Shown here piece by piece: positions 1-8,957 of a stretch of DNA of 64,000 nucleotides. Source of the stretch: Caulobacter sp. Root655. GTDB taxonomy: Bacteria; Pseudomonadota; Alphaproteobacteria; Caulobacterales; Caulobacteraceae. The position numbers and the translations under genes are program-made. The notes beneath the pieces are model-generated. The model was given only the letters and a program-made list of their open reading frames with translations, was not told the DNA's origin and searched no databases. Location: the NCBI RefSeq assembly GCF_001427665.1, contig NZ_LMHC01000001.1, positions 1,265 through 65,264 of the forward strand, in the 5' to 3' direction. Each line of letters begins with the position of its first letter. Positions within the stretch are counted from its first letter, which is position 1.

Positions 1-72
1 TGGTTCTACCAGGAACCCATCGGGCTCCTCGACCACAGAGGCCAAAAACTGTCACCCATCCAACCGGGCTAA
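1..72 (+). other. Possible 3' end of a plus-strand reading frame cut by the window edge
   Basis: Frame 1 is open from the first base to a TAA at 70-72 and would encode a 23-residue tail starting WFYQEPIGLLDH. It is too short to recognise. It may be the end of a real gene to the left or a chance open stretch; the repeat that begins at about 80 marks the end of any gene here. Confidence 0.2.
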
Positions 73-79
73 ATCGTCA

Positions 80-250
80 CCTCTCTATCCGCTGGACAAG
101 GGGCCCGCGCCGCAGGCGTGGGAGGGAGAGGGGTTACACCCCTCGCAGGTTCATACCAAAAGCCCTGCCGGCACGCCGGCAAGCGGTGAAACCTCTCACC
201 CTCCCACCGCTTCGCGGCGGGGCCCTCCCTCTCTCAAAGAGAGAGGGGTT
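80..250. repeat. Family A palindromic element, inverted pair
   Basis: Two copies of a C/G-rich hairpin element face each other (about 80-135 and 190-250). Each has a CT/GA-rich outer hairpin, a short inner hairpin (CGCCGCAGGCG on the left, CCGCTTCGCGG on the right) and a GGGAGGG-type tail. The same pair arrangement recurs at 9696-10019, 17935-18112 and 34348-34585. A fragment of the related family B lies at about 364-390. No gene is visible between 73 and 400. Confidence 0.75.
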
Positions 251-400
251 CCAGGGGGATCGACGGCGCTCAATCCCCGGGCGGGTCGACGGGGCCGGGA
301 GGTACAAACCGGCCTGTTCCAGGATCTGTCGGAGTCGCTGACGGCTCCTTCCGGGCGACTTTGATCCTCCCCTCTGGGGAGGTGTCGGCGGCAGCAACAG

Positions 401-428
401 AAAAGGCGGCCGGTTCACACCGGCCGCC
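401..428 (-). terminator. Intrinsic terminator of rho
   Basis: A perfect 10-bp stem (405-414 with 419-428) closes a 4-base loop. AAAA at 401-404 reads as UUUU after the stem on the minus strand. It lies 41 bases beyond the rho stop codon, so it is the likely end of the rho transcript. Confidence 0.85.
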
Positions 429-468
429 CTCAATGTTTCACGTGCGACAATCTGGCGCCGTGGCCGTC

Positions 469-1890
469 CTAGGTGTTCATCGACTGGAAGAAATCGCCGT
501 TGGTCTTCGACTGGCGCATCTTTTCGAGCAGGAACTCGATGGCGTCCGAGGCGCCCATCGGGTTGAGGATGCGGCGCAGGACGTAGGTCTTCTGCAGCTG
601 GTCGCGCGGGGTGATCAGCTCTTCCTTGCGGGTGCCGGATTTCAGCACGTCGATGGCCGGGAAGATGCGCTTGTCAGCCACTTTCCGATCAAGCACGATT
701 TCCGAGTTACCGGTGCCCTTGAACTCTTCGAAGATCACTTCGTCCATCCGGCTGCCGGTGTCGATCAGGGCGGTGGCGATGATCGACAGCGAGCCACCCT
801 CCTCCACATTGCGCGCCGCGCCGAAGAAGCGCTTGGGGCGCTGCAGGGCGTTGGCGTCGACGCCGCCGGTCAGCACCTTGCCCGACGACGGGACAGTGGT
901 GTTGTAGGCGCGGCCGAGGCGGGTGACCGAGTCCAGCAGGATGACGACGTCACGCTTGTGCTCGACCAGGCGCTTGGCCTTCTCGATGACCATCTCGGCC
1001 ACCTGGACGTGGCGGGTCGCCGGTTCGTCGAAGGTCGAGGCGATGACCTCGCCCTTCACCGTGCGCTGCATGTCGGTGACTTCTTCCGGGCGCTCGTCGA
1101 TCAGCAGGACGATCAGGTAACACTCGGGGTGGTTGGTCTCAATCGACTTGGCGATGTTCTGCAGCATCACCGTCTTGCCGACCCGCGGCGGGGCGACGAT
1201 CAGGCAGCGCTGGCCCTTGCCGAGCGGGGCCACGATGTCGATGACTCGGCCCGAGCGATCCTTGATGGTCGGATCGGGCAGTTCCATGTGCAGGCGCTCT
1301 TCGGGATAGAGCGGCGTCAGGTTGTCGAAGTGGACCTTGTGCTTGACGTTGTCGGGGCTCTCGAAATTGATCAGGGCCACGCCGGTCAGGGCGAAGTAGC
1401 GCTCGCCCTCGCGCGGCGCGCGGATGGCGCCGTCGATGGTGTCGCCGGTGCGCAGGCCGAACTTGCGGATCTGCGAGGGTGAGACATAGATATCGTCCGG
1501 ACCCGGAAGGTAATTGGCTTCCGGCGAGCGCAGGAAGCCGAAGCCGTCCTGCAGCACTTCCATGGTCCCCGAGCCCGAGATCTCCACGCCTTCCTCGGCG
1601 AGGGTCTTGAGGATCGCGAACATCATGTCCTGCTTGCGCATGGAGTTGGCGTTCTCGACCTCGAAGGTCTCGGCGAAGGCCAGCAGGTCGGCCGGGGATT
1701 TCTCCTTCAGCTCCTGCAGGGACATGGTCTTCAGACCCATCGCCGCCACGGTGGCGCCGACTTCGGAGTCTTCGTCGCCGCCGGCGTCGTCGCCTTGCGG
1801 GTCGACCGAGGCGGCCAGGGTCGTCGTATCGACGATGGGCTCTTCGGCCCCGTTGGCGGTCTCGGTCTGGTTTTCAGTTTGATCGGTCAT
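469..1890 (-). CDS. rho: Transcription termination factor Rho
   Basis: Hexameric RNA-dependent ATPase/translocase that ends transcription. The 473-residue product has an acidic low-complexity N-terminus (about 1-50), a Rho N-terminal/cold-shock RNA-binding part (about 55-170, with [15 protein letters not shown]) and the ATPase core: Walker A APPRVGKT near residue 235 and Walker [13 protein letters not shown] near 320. The start is placed at the ATG giving MTDQTEN. The frame stays open upstream to 2115, but that extension is arginine-rich and unlike Rho. The N-terminal insert makes it longer than the 419-residue E. coli protein. A clear terminator follows. The 272 bases between this start and hemJ hold the promoter/leader; autoregulation there is plausible but not shown. 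Confidence 0.97.
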   Translation of the reverse strand: MTDQTENQTETANGAEEPIVDTTTLAASVDPQGDDAGGDEDSEVGATVAAMGLKTMSLQELKEKSPADLLAFAETFEVENANSMRKQDMMFAILKTLAEEGVEISGSGTMEVLQDGFGFLRSPEANYLPGPDDIYVSPSQIRKFGLRTGDTIDGAIRAPREGERYFALTGVALINFESPDNVKHKVHFDNLTPLYPEERLHMELPDPTIKDRSGRVIDIVAPLGKGQRCLIVAPPRVGKTVMLQNIAKSIETNHPECYLIVLLIDERPEEVTDMQRTVKGEVIASTFDEPATRHVQVAEMVIEKAKRLVEHKRDVVILLDSVTRLGRAYNTTVPSSGKVLTGGVDANALQRPKRFFGAARNVEEGGSLSIIATALIDTGSRMDEVIFEEFKGTGNSEIVLDRKVADKRIFPAIDVLKSGTRKEELITPRDQLQKTYVLRRILNPMGASDAIEFLLEKMRQSKTNGDFFQSMNT

Positions 1891-2162
1891 AGTGACACTC
1901 AACGTCGCGCGGCCCGCGAAGGTGCGAGCCGAGCCTTGGTTCTTGCTTGCTCGTCGCTGGAGAGCGCCGAGGGTTCGCGCCATGACGACGGCGCGTATCG
2001 GATCTGGGGAACGGACCTTCGGAGCGGGGCTCCGGGGGCGCATCAGGACGAGCGCCGGCCCGTGAAAGGCGGGAACGCGGAGCCTGGGCGCCGCGCCTGG
2101 CTGGATGGGAACCACAAGCGGCCCGCCGGGTCAAGCGGAGCGGGGAGATGACGACCGTGGGA

Positions 2163-2657
2163 TCAGTGATTGAGGAACTTCGTCGTCACAGAAAGCACGA
2201 TGACGATCGCCGCCAGGAACGGCAGCTCGTTGGTCATCCGCCAGAACTTTTCGCTGCGGGTGTTGAGGTCGCCGGCGAACAGCCGGCGCGACTTCGACAT
2301 GAAGCCGTGCCAGCCGAACAGGAACAGCAGGGTGGCGATCTTGGTCAGCATCCAGGGCTGAGCCAGGAAGCTCCAGCCGCGGATCTGGCTGTTGGCCAGG
2401 ATCAGCAACAGGCCCATGGCGAAGGTCAGGATCATCGCCGGATTGATGATGATTTTCATCGTCCGCAGTTCGGCCAGCTTGAACACGGCATCCATCTCGG
2501 AGCCGCGCTCGGACTTCATGTGGTAGACGAACAGCCGCGGCAGGATCAGCATGCCGGCGATCCAGGCCATCGCGAAGACGATGTGCAGCCCGCGGATCAG
2601 GTTGAAGTTGGCGACCAGGAAGTCGATCACGCCCGGGCTCCTTGCGGGTTGGGACAT
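2163..2657 (-). CDS. hemJ: Protoporphyrinogen IX oxidase HemJ
   Basis: Inner-membrane haem-binding protein (UPF0093 family) that oxidises protoporphyrinogen IX in bacteria lacking HemG/HemY. The 164 residues hold about four hydrophobic helices, with the family's early histidine in GLHIVFAMAWIAGMLILPR and a conserved HMKSE motif near residue 46. It is the third member of a hemE-hemH-hemJ run. Its start lies inside the end of hemH (31-base overlap), so translational coupling is likely. Together the three genes cover the decarboxylase, oxidase and ferrochelatase steps of late haem synthesis. Confidence 0.93.
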   Translation of the reverse strand: MSQPARSPGVIDFLVANFNLIRGLHIVFAMAWIAGMLILPRLFVYHMKSERGSEMDAVFKLAELRTMKIIINPAMILTFAMGLLLILANSQIRGWSFLAQPWMLTKIATLLFLFGWHGFMSKSRRLFAGDLNTRSEKFWRMTNELPFLAAIVIVLSVTTKFLNH

Positions 2658-3673
2658 TGAATGCGATCGCCGCCGCAGCGCCAGGCGCAGGCGGCGGCCA
2701 CGGGGGCGGGCGAGGCAAGCGCGGCCTGTACGATGCGGCCCAGGCTACGGATGAAGCCTGGCGCGACGCCCAGGGCTGGAACCCTGATGTAGACTGGGCA
2801 ACCGGCCTCGAAAGCCGCCGCGCGATACTCGTGGTCGAGCTCGACCAGGGTCTCGATGTGCTCGGAGACGAAGGCGATCGGCGTCACCACCAGGGCCAGG
2901 CCCTGGGCGCTGGCCGCCTTGATCTCGTCCTCGGTCGAAGGGCCGATCCACTTCATCGGCCCGACCCGGCTCTGGTAGGTCACCCGCCAGTCCCAGTCCT
3001 CGCCCAGCCGGGCGGCGACGGCCGCGGCGGTGGCCTCGACCTGTCGCTGGTAAGGGTCGCCCGCTTCGATGACCTTTTCCGGCAGGCCGTGGGCCGAGAA
3101 CAGCAGCCGCGCCGGACCCGGCCGACCAGCCTTGTCATAGGCCGCCTCGATCAGGTCGGCATGGACCTGGATGAAATCATCGTCGGTGGGATAGCAGCAG
3201 ACGGTCGAAACCCGGCCTGGACCCCTGCGATAGGCGCGCTTCCAGGCCTTCAGCGACGAGCCGGTCGTGGTCGACGAGAACTGCGGATAGAGCGGCAGCA
3301 GCACGACCTCGTCCGGGGCGAAGGCCTTCACGGCCTTGGCGGTCTGGTCGGTCAGCGGCTTCCAGTAGCGCATGGCGATGAAGCAGCGGGCCTCGGCCTC
3401 CGGGAAGCGCGCGGCCAGGTCGGCCTCCAGCGCCCTCGCCTGCTTTTCCGTCTCCGGCAGCAGGGGCGAACCACCGCCCATCAAGGCGTAGTTCTCCTTG
3501 GCCAGCCTGGTGCGCGCGCCAGCGATCAGGGCGGCGATCGGATAGCGCAGCAGGGCCGGGATTCCGATGATTGCCGGATCACGGAACAGGTTGAACAGGA
3601 AAGGCCGCACGGCGTCCGGACCGTCGGGTCCGCCCAGGTTGAACAGGACGACGGCGATCTTCCGCTTGGTCAT
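2627..3673 (-). CDS. hemH: Ferrochelatase
   Basis: Inserts ferrous iron into protoporphyrin IX, the last step of haem b synthesis. The 348-residue protein has the usual length. It shows the N-terminal VVLFNLGGPDGP motif, the PLYPQFSSTTTGSS loop (about 128-141), the catalytic histidine in FSAHGLPEKVI (about residue 194) and the metal-site region FVSEHIETLVELDHEY with its conserved glutamate. It starts with an ATGA overlap on the hemE stop codon and overlaps hemJ at its 3' end, so the three genes form one operon leaving the origin to the left. Confidence 0.97.
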   Translation of the reverse strand: MTKRKIAVVLFNLGGPDGPDAVRPFLFNLFRDPAIIGIPALLRYPIAALIAGARTRLAKENYALMGGGSPLLPETEKQARALEADLAARFPEAEARCFIAMRYWKPLTDQTAKAVKAFAPDEVVLLPLYPQFSSTTTGSSLKAWKRAYRRGPGRVSTVCCYPTDDDFIQVHADLIEAAYDKAGRPGPARLLFSAHGLPEKVIEAGDPYQRQVEATAAAVAARLGEDWDWRVTYQSRVGPMKWIGPSTEDEIKAASAQGLALVVTPIAFVSEHIETLVELDHEYRAAAFEAGCPVYIRVPALGVAPGFIRSLGRIVQAALASPAPVAAACAWRCGGDRIQCPNPQGARA

Positions 3674-4713
3674 TTACCGGTGACCCGGGCCAGCACCGCC
3701 TCGACATGGGCGATCGGCGTGTCGGGCAGGATGCCATGGCCGAGGTTGAAGATGTAGGGGCCGCCGGACCATTGCTCGAGCAGTTGGTCAACCCGGGCCA
3801 GCAGCGCGTCGCCGCCGGCCCGCAACAGCAAGGGATCCAGCGCGCCCTGGATGGTCTTGGTCTTCTGGATCGACTGGCCCAGCGCCGCCGAAGCCTGGGT
3901 GTCGAGCGCCACGCCCTGCACCGGCACGATCTTGGCGTAGGTCTCGACCAGGGTTCCGGCCCCGCGGGGGAAACCGATCACTGGAGTGGTCACGCCCTTG
4001 GCGCGCAGGCCTTCGACGATCGCCGTGTGCGGCTTGACCACCAGGCGCTCGAACTGCGGTTCGGACAGGCCCTCGGCCCAGCTCTCGAACAGCTTCAGCA
4101 CCTGGGCGCCGGACCGCGCCTGCATGGCCAGATAGTCCACTGTCGCATCGACCAGCACCTGGATCAGGCGGTCAAGCTTGTCGGGGTTCAGATAGGCGAA
4201 GGTCCGCGCGCCGCTGCGGTCGCTGGATCCGCCCTCGATCATGTAGGTCGCCACCGTCCACGGCGCGCCGGCGAAGCCGATCAGCGCCCGATCCGGCTCC
4301 AGGGCGGCCCGGACCCGGCTCAGGGTCTCGCCCACCGCGCCCAGCGCCTGGCCGGCCTGGCCCGTCAGTTCGGCCATCGACTCGATCGACGGAAGTTCGC
4401 CCAGCTTGGGTCCCTCCCCCGCCTCGAACCACACCTTCTGGCCCAGGGCCTGGGGGATCAGCAGGATGTCGGCGAAGACGATGGCGGCGTCATAGGGGAA
4501 CCGTCGCATCGGCTGCAGAGTGACCTCGGCGGCCTTTTCCGGGTTCAGGCAGAAATCGATGAAGGTCGGCTCGGTGGCCCGAACCGCCCGATACTCCGGC
4601 AGATAGCGTCCGGCCTGGCGCATGAACCACACGGGCGGCCGCTCGGCGGTCTGGCCATCCAGGACGGAAAGGAGCTTGGGCTTTTGGCCAGGGGAGATCG
4701 AGGACGTCGTCAT
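3670..4713 (-). CDS. hemE: Uroporphyrinogen decarboxylase
   Basis: Removes four carboxyl groups from uroporphyrinogen III to give coproporphyrinogen III. The 347 residues carry both family signatures, RPPVWFMRQAGRYLPEYR near the N-terminus and GFAGAPWTVATYMIEGG near residue 145. The start codon is ATG at 4713. hemE is the left flank of the chromosomal origin, and its promoter must lie within the origin. In C. crescentus the strong hemE promoter overlaps Cori and is tied to CtrA control of replication; the CtrA box at 4792-4806 fits that arrangement. Confidence 0.97.
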   Translation of the reverse strand: MTTSSISPGQKPKLLSVLDGQTAERPPVWFMRQAGRYLPEYRAVRATEPTFIDFCLNPEKAAEVTLQPMRRFPYDAAIVFADILLIPQALGQKVWFEAGEGPKLGELPSIESMAELTGQAGQALGAVGETLSRVRAALEPDRALIGFAGAPWTVATYMIEGGSSDRSGARTFAYLNPDKLDRLIQVLVDATVDYLAMQARSGAQVLKLFESWAEGLSEPQFERLVVKPHTAIVEGLRAKGVTTPVIGFPRGAGTLVETYAKIVPVQGVALDTQASAALGQSIQKTKTIQGALDPLLLRAGGDALLARVDQLLEQWSGGPYIFNLGHGILPDTPIAHVEAVLARVTGK

Positions 4714-4791
4714 GATGGGCCTTAAATCCCGTCAGGCCCGTGGGCTCAAGCCCGTATCTCCCCGGAGGCCTTTCTTCCCTTCTTCTTATCT

Positions 4792-4806
4792 TTAAGAAGA
4801 TTTTAA
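4792..4806. promoter_or_regulatory. CtrA-binding box (perfect TTAA-N7-TTAA)
   Basis: TTAA at 4792-4795 and 4803-4806 with a 7-base spacer. It sits at the hemE side of the origin in its most AT-rich stretch. CtrA~P binding here would be expected to repress both replication firing and the hemE promoter. Confidence 0.85.
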
Positions 4807-4961
4807 GGAAGTTTGTAGGAGATGGTGAGCAAGTGCCTAACGGGGAAAACCCCGTTGCGGCGCACCATGCCCCCCGCCCATCTCATATCCATCCCAGCTT
4901 GGCCCACATGTGGGTTCGAGCCTGTGAACTATGGGGACAGTCCGGTAGCCCTTCGAAATTA

Positions 4962-4976
4962 CTAACGAAACGTTAA
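4962..4976. promoter_or_regulatory. CtrA-like box (CTAA-N7-TTAA)
   Basis: Seven of eight consensus half-site bases with exact 7-base spacing, in the middle of the origin region. It is probably a weaker member of the CtrA array. Confidence 0.65.
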
Positions 4977-5166
4977 GATGGTGAATGGCGGCGTAACCAT
5001 GAGCGCGGACTCATCCCGCGCTTGGGGGAATCGAGATTTCACGGCTTGTGCAAGCAATCCGAGACTGGGGATTGTCCGGAGTCAACGTGACCGTTTAACA
5101 CAGGGGTGGCCGGTCAAGCCGTAACGGCGCGGGATTCACCCCCGCTCATCCCCAGAGGCCAAGCGA

Positions 5167-6069
5167 GTGGTTAAGCAACCGTTAACGGATGATCCACAGG
5201 AAACCGGCCAGGCTGAGGGCGAACGCGCCGCGCCGAGGTTCGCCACCTACTTCCATATCCACCTGGTGTCGGACTCCACGGGCGAGACCTTGAACGCCAT
5301 GGCCAGGGCGGTCTGCGCTCGCTTCACCGACATCCTGCCGATCGAGCACATCTACGCCCTGGTGCGCTCCACCCGCCAACTGGACCGGGCGCTCGAGGAA
5401 ATCGGCGGCGCGCCGGGGGTGGTGATGCACACGATCATCGATCCCAATCTGCGCGCGGCGCTGGAAGAGGGCTGCCGCCGGCTGGAAATGCCGTGCATCG
5501 CCGCGCTCGACCCGGTGGTCAGCGCCATGTCGCGCTATCTGGGCGCGCGGATCTCGACCCGGGTCGGCGCCCAGCACGCGCTGAACAACGACTATTTCGA
5601 CCGGATCGAGGCGCTCGACTACGCCATCGCCCATGACGATGGCCAGGGCGGCCAGGACCTGACCCAGGCCGACGTGATCCTGGTGGGGGTGTCGCGCACC
5701 TCCAAGACCCCGACCTGCATCTATCTGGCCCATCGCGGCGTGCGGGCCGCCAATGTGCCGCTGGTGCCGGGACGGCCGCCGCCCGAGGAGCTGTTCCAGC
5801 TGAAGAGCACGCTGATCGTCGGCCTGATGACCTCGCCCGAACGGCTGATCCAGATCCGCCGCAACCGCCTGCTGTCGCTGAAGGAGAACCGCGAGAGCGA
5901 CTATATCGACACCGACGCGGTGCGGGCCGAGATCATCGCCGCCCGCCGGCTGTTCGAGAAGATGGGCTGGCCGATCATCGACGTCACCCGGCGCTCGGTC
6001 GAGGAGACGGCCGCGGCGATCATCAACCTGCTGTCCGGCGGCCGCGGCCAGGTCGAGGTGCTGGGTTGA
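5167..6069 (+). CDS. ppsR: Pyruvate, phosphate dikinase regulatory protein (DUF299)
   Basis: Bifunctional ADP-dependent kinase/Pi-dependent phosphorylase that switches pyruvate phosphate dikinase (or PEP synthase) off and on. The 300 residues include the N-terminal family motif HLVSDSTGETLNAMARAV (about 35-52) and the P-loop-like GVSRTSKTPTCIYLA (about 178-192). The GTG start at 5167 has AGAGG eight bases upstream (5154-5158). The only later ATG would delete the conserved N-terminal motif. The first codons carry a CtrA box and a DnaA box, so the origin extends into the gene. It heads an overlapping run with maf, aroE and coaE. Confidence 0.93.
   Translation: MVKQPLTDDPQETGQAEGERAAPRFATYFHIHLVSDSTGETLNAMARAVCARFTDILPIEHIYALVRSTRQLDRALEEIGGAPGVVMHTIIDPNLRAALEEGCRRLEMPCIAALDPVVSAMSRYLGARISTRVGAQHALNNDYFDRIEALDYAIAHDDGQGGQDLTQADVILVGVSRTSKTPTCIYLAHRGVRAANVPLVPGRPPPEELFQLKSTLIVGLMTSPERLIQIRRNRLLSLKENRESDYIDTDAVRAEIIAARRLFEKMGWPIIDVTRRSVEETAAAIINLLSGGRGQVEVLG
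5171..5185. promoter_or_regulatory. CtrA-binding box (perfect, TTAA-N7-TTAAC)
   Basis: Full consensus match with the extra trailing C. It lies five bases from the TGATCCACA DnaA box and inside the first codons of the proposed ppsR reading frame. CtrA and DnaA would therefore compete over adjacent DNA at the right edge of the origin. Confidence 0.85.
5190..5198 (+). promoter_or_regulatory. DnaA G-box TGATCCACA
   Basis: Exact match to the moderate-affinity DnaA box sequence known from Caulobacter Cori. It lies within the 5' end of ppsR next to a CtrA box. I found only one exact copy; a diverged candidate (TGTGGGTTC, reverse orientation) is at 4909-4917. Confidence 0.8.
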
Positions 6070-6659
6070 CCGCCCTGACCCTGGCCTCGACCAGCGCCAC
6101 ACGCCAGGCGATCCTGCGCAACGCCGGCGTCGCCTTCGAGGCCGTGTCGCCCGGCGTCGACGAGGAGGCGGCCAAGGCCGGCCTGCTGGCCGAGGGCGCG
6201 ACGCCGCGCGACGTCGCCGACGCCCTGGCCGAGATGAAGGCGTTCAAGGTCTCGACCAAGCGGCCCGGCCTGGTGATCGGCTCCGACCAGACGCTGGACC
6301 TGGACGGTGTGTTGCTGGACAAGGTCGATACCCTCGAGGCGGCCCGCGAGCGCCTGCTCCAGCTGCGCGGCAAGGCCCACAAGCTGCACTCGGCCGTGGT
6401 GGTGGCCCGTGACGGCCAGCCGATCTGGCGCGTGGTCGAGACCGCCAAGCTGTCGGTCCGCGATTTCAGCGACGCCTGGCTGGACGGCTATCTCGAACGC
6501 AACAGCCCCGACATCCTGTGGTCGGTTGGCTGCTACCTGCTCGAGGGCGAGGGTGTGCAGTTGTTTGACCGCATCGAGGGCGACTATTTCGGCATCCTCG
6601 GCCTGCCGGTGACGCGATTGTTCGATTTCCTGCGTCTGCACGGAGCCCTGCAAGCATGA
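6066..6659 (+). CDS. maf: Maf-family nucleoside triphosphate pyrophosphatase
   Basis: House-cleaning enzyme that hydrolyses non-canonical nucleotides (dTTP/UTP-type or m7GTP-type). The 197-residue product begins [20 protein letters not shown], the Maf N-terminal motif with its usual second S-R pair changed. [12 protein letters not shown] near residue 75 carries the catalytic aspartate of the S-D-x-T/Q motif. The start is TTG in a TTGA overlap with the ppsR stop, and the end overlaps the aroE start (ATGA), so translation is probably coupled. Confidence 0.92.
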   Translation: MTALTLASTSATRQAILRNAGVAFEAVSPGVDEEAAKAGLLAEGATPRDVADALAEMKAFKVSTKRPGLVIGSDQTLDLDGVLLDKVDTLEAARERLLQLRGKAHKLHSAVVVARDGQPIWRVVETAKLSVRDFSDAWLDGYLERNSPDILWSVGCYLLEGEGVQLFDRIEGDYFGILGLPVTRLFDFLRLHGALQA

Positions 6660-7519
6660 GCGCGACCATCACGGGCGCGGCGGTCGTCGCCGGCATCTGC
6701 GGCCGGCCGGTCCGCCAGTCCATGAGCCCGGTGATCCACAACGCCTGGATCGCCGCCGCCGGGCTGAACGCCGCCTATGTGCCGTTCGGACCGGGCGAAG
6801 AGCAGTTCGAAAGCTTTGTCGAAGGCCTGCGCGGCGGGGCGATCCGCGGGCTCAACGTCACCATGCCGTTCAAGGAGCAGGCCCTGGCCTGCGCCGACCG
6901 CTGCAGCGACCTGGCCCGGCTGGCCGGCGCCGCCAACCTGCTGGTCTTCGAAACCGACGGAACGATCGTCGCCGACAACACCGACGGGCCTGGCCTGATC
7001 GAGGCGATTGCCGTCCAGGCGCCGGGCTTCGAGCTGACGGCCGCGCCGGTGGTGATCCTCGGGGCCGGCGGCGCGGCGCGCGGGGCGGCCGCCGCCCTGG
7101 CCCTGGCCGGCGCGCCCAAGGTCAGCATCGTCAACCGCACCGTGGCTCGGGCCCAGGCCATCGCCCGGACGATCGGCGGCGTGGTCGAGGCGGCGTCCGA
7201 CCGCGAGCTCGACACCCTGCTGGCCGGGGCGGGTCTGGTGATCAACGCCACCTCGCTGGGTCTCGGCGGCGGCGCGGGCCCGGAGGCGCGCCTCGAGCTG
7301 ACCCCGAAGGCCGCCGTGGTCATGGACATGGTCTACAAGCCGCTGCGCACCGAGTTCCTGCAACGCGCCGAACAGGCCGGCCGCCGCACGGTGGACGGGC
7401 TGGAGATGCTGCTGCGCCAGGCCGTTCCGAGCTTCGAGGCCTTCTTCGGCGCCGCGCCGCCGGCTTCCGTCGATGTGCGGGCCCTGGCCCTGGCCCAGCT
7501 GGGCGAGACTTCTCAATGA
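6656..7519 (+). CDS. aroE: Shikimate dehydrogenase
   Basis: NADPH-dependent reduction of 3-dehydroshikimate to shikimate in the aromatic amino acid pathway. The 287 residues show the shikimate-binding motif [17 protein letters not shown] (about 15-31), the catalytic lysine/aspartate region [13 protein letters not shown] (about 63-75) and NTDGPGLI, followed by the Rossmann loop [12 protein letters not shown] (about 137-148). Both ends overlap neighbours by ATGA, maf before it and coaE after it. Confidence 0.96.
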   Translation: MSATITGAAVVAGICGRPVRQSMSPVIHNAWIAAAGLNAAYVPFGPGEEQFESFVEGLRGGAIRGLNVTMPFKEQALACADRCSDLARLAGAANLLVFETDGTIVADNTDGPGLIEAIAVQAPGFELTAAPVVILGAGGAARGAAAALALAGAPKVSIVNRTVARAQAIARTIGGVVEAASDRELDTLLAGAGLVINATSLGLGGGAGPEARLELTPKAAVVMDMVYKPLRTEFLQRAEQAGRRTVDGLEMLLRQAVPSFEAFFGAAPPASVDVRALALAQLGETSQ

Positions 7520-8139
7520 TCATCCTGGGCCTGACCGGATCGATCGGCATGGGCAAGTCGACGACGTCCAGGATGTTCGTCGCCGAGGGCGTGCCGGTCT
7601 ACGATTCCGACGCCGCCGTCCACGCGCTCTACGCCCAGGGCGGCGCGGCGGTGGGGCCGGTCGAGGCGGCGTTTCCCGGCGTCGTGGTCGATGGGGCGAT
7701 CGATCGCGCCAGGCTGAGCCAGCGGGTGGTCGGCAAACCCGAAGCCCTGAAAGCCCTGGAAGCCATCGTCCATCCGCTGGTCGGCGCCGACCGCGCCGGG
7801 TTCTTCGAAGCCGCCATCCAGGCGGGGGCCGACATCGTGGTGCTGGACGTCCCCCTGCTCTACGAGACCGGCGGCGACAGGAAGGTCGACAAGGTGGTGG
7901 TGGTCTCCGCCCCCGCCGACCAGCAGCGCCGGCGGGTCCTGGCCCGGCCCGACATGGACGAGGCCAAGTTCGAGGCCATCCTGGCCCGCCAGACGCCCGA
8001 CGCCGAGAAGCGGGCCCGCGCCGACTTCGTCATCGACACCGGACAGAGCCTGGAACACGCCCATCAACAGGTTCGCGACCTCCTGTCGCGGCTGCGGACG
8101 CCGCCCGCGCTTGATGGCGACGACGAAGCGGCTCATTGA
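7516..8139 (+). CDS. coaE: Dephospho-CoA kinase
   Basis: Phosphorylates the 3'-hydroxyl of dephospho-CoA, the last step of coenzyme A synthesis. The 207-residue P-loop kinase starts [20 protein letters not shown] with Walker A GSIGMGKS (about 7-14), and has the CoA-site [11 protein letters not shown] motif (about 112-122). It overlaps aroE by ATGA and ends six bases before dnaQ. The coaE-dnaQ pairing is common in Alphaproteobacteria. Confidence 0.96.
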   Translation: MIILGLTGSIGMGKSTTSRMFVAEGVPVYDSDAAVHALYAQGGAAVGPVEAAFPGVVVDGAIDRARLSQRVVGKPEALKALEAIVHPLVGADRAGFFEAAIQAGADIVVLDVPLLYETGGDRKVDKVVVVSAPADQQRRRVLARPDMDEAKFEAILARQTPDAEKRARADFVIDTGQSLEHAHQQVRDLLSRLRTPPALDGDDEAAH

Positions 8140-8145
8140 AATCGG

Positions 8146-8862
8146 ATGGCGCGGGAAATCATCCTCGATACCGAAACCACCGGCTTCGATCCGAAGACCG
8201 GCGACCGGCTGGTGGAAATCGGCTGCATCGAGGTGGTCGACTACATGCCCACCGGGCGGTCGTTCCACGAATATTGCGACCCGCTGCGCGACATGCCGGC
8301 CGAGGCCCAGAAGGTCCACGGCCTGTCGTCCGAGTTCCTGACCGGCAAGCCGAAGTTCCACGAGATCGCCGACCGGTTCCTGGAATTCGTCGGCGACGCG
8401 CCGGTCATCGCCCACAACGCCGCCTTCGACCGCAGCTTCGTCAATTTCGAGCTGGAGAAGTGCAATCGCGGGCCGCTGCCGGAAAGTCGCTGGATCGACA
8501 CCCTGGCCATGGCCAAGAAGCGCTTTCCGGGCATGTACAACTCGCTCGACGCGCTCTGTAAGCGGTTCAAGATCAGCCTCGACAGCCGCGACAAGCACGG
8601 GGCGCTGATCGACGCTCACCTGCTGGCCGAGGTCTATCTCGAGCTGCAGGGCGGCAAGGAACGGGCGCTGGAGCTGACGGCGGTGGTCGCCGTCAACGCC
8701 GTGTCGGCGGCGCGGCAGGGCGCCTACGGCGCGCGGCCCCGGCCGCTGGCCCCGCGCTCGACCGAGGAAGAGCGCCAGATCCACGCCGCCTTCGTCCAGA
8801 AGAACTTCAAGGACAAGGCTGTCTGGATCCAGTTCGGCGTCGGGATCGTCGTCGAGGGCTGA
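8146..8862 (+). CDS. dnaQ: DNA polymerase III epsilon subunit (3'-5' proofreading exonuclease)
   Basis: Proofreading subunit of the replicative polymerase. All three DEDDh exonuclease motifs are visible in the 238 residues: Exo I IILDTETTGFDP (about 4-15), Exo II VIAHNAAFDRSFV (about 86-98) and Exo III KHGALIDAHLLAE (about 149-161) with the catalytic His and Asp. A less conserved C-terminal tail probably contacts the alpha subunit. It is the last gene of the run leaving the origin to the right. A GGGACA-type inverted repeat follows directly and could end the transcript. Confidence 0.96.
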   Translation: MAREIILDTETTGFDPKTGDRLVEIGCIEVVDYMPTGRSFHEYCDPLRDMPAEAQKVHGLSSEFLTGKPKFHEIADRFLEFVGDAPVIAHNAAFDRSFVNFELEKCNRGPLPESRWIDTLAMAKKRFPGMYNSLDALCKRFKISLDSRDKHGALIDAHLLAEVYLELQGGKERALELTAVVAVNAVSAARQGAYGARPRPLAPRSTEEERQIHAAFVQKNFKDKAVWIQFGVGIVVEG

Positions 8863-8866
8863 GGCT

Positions 8867-8935
8867 GGGACATGCACTTGTGCGTGTCCCCATCATGCCC
8901 TGCGTCGGTTAGGGACACGCACAAGTGCATGTCCC
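8867..8935. repeat. Family C inverted repeat (GGGACATGCAC...), 24-bp perfect arms
   Basis: Arms 8867-8890 and 8912-8935 are exact reverse complements around a 21-base spacer. Each arm is itself nearly palindromic. The right arm is identical to the copy at 23309-23334. It lies five bases past the dnaQ stop codon and may act as a transcript end. Confidence 0.85.
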
Positions 8936-8957
8936 CGGCCGGGATACCAGACCTCCA

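Larger units (their letters stand above)
4714..5198. other. Chromosomal replication origin (Cori-type)
   Basis: Region between hemE and the divergent ppsR gene, the position of Cori in C. crescentus. It contains one perfect CtrA box at 4792-4806, one 7/8 match at 4962-4976 and one perfect box at 5171-5185. It also has a TGATCCACA DnaA box at 5190-5198, TCCCCA-type weak DnaA motifs at 5149-5154 and, inverted, at 5066-5071 and 4932-4937, and GANTC methylation sites at 5008-5012, 5028-5032, 5079-5083 and 5133-5137. An AT-rich stretch (about 4770-4820) could be the unwinding element or the hemE promoter. A 12-bp palindrome lies at 4903-4914. I could not place an IHF site with confidence. The only long open frame inside it has no support as a gene. 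Confidence 0.93.

Noticed and set aside
361..1482. Long plus-strand frame antisense to rho
   Set aside because: It is the complement of a gene with intact Rho motifs; its protein is His/Asp/Val-rich shadow sequence typical of GC-rich antisense frames.
4903..4914. Second strong DnaA box at the CCCACATGTGGG palindrome
   Set aside because: TGTGGGTTC matches the DnaA box at only about six of nine positions; kept only as a weak possibility within the origin entry.
4740..4976. 78-codon open frame inside the origin region
   Set aside because: It has no ribosome-binding site, spans CtrA boxes and palindromes, and its translation has no recognisable protein character; the stretch is better explained as origin DNA.
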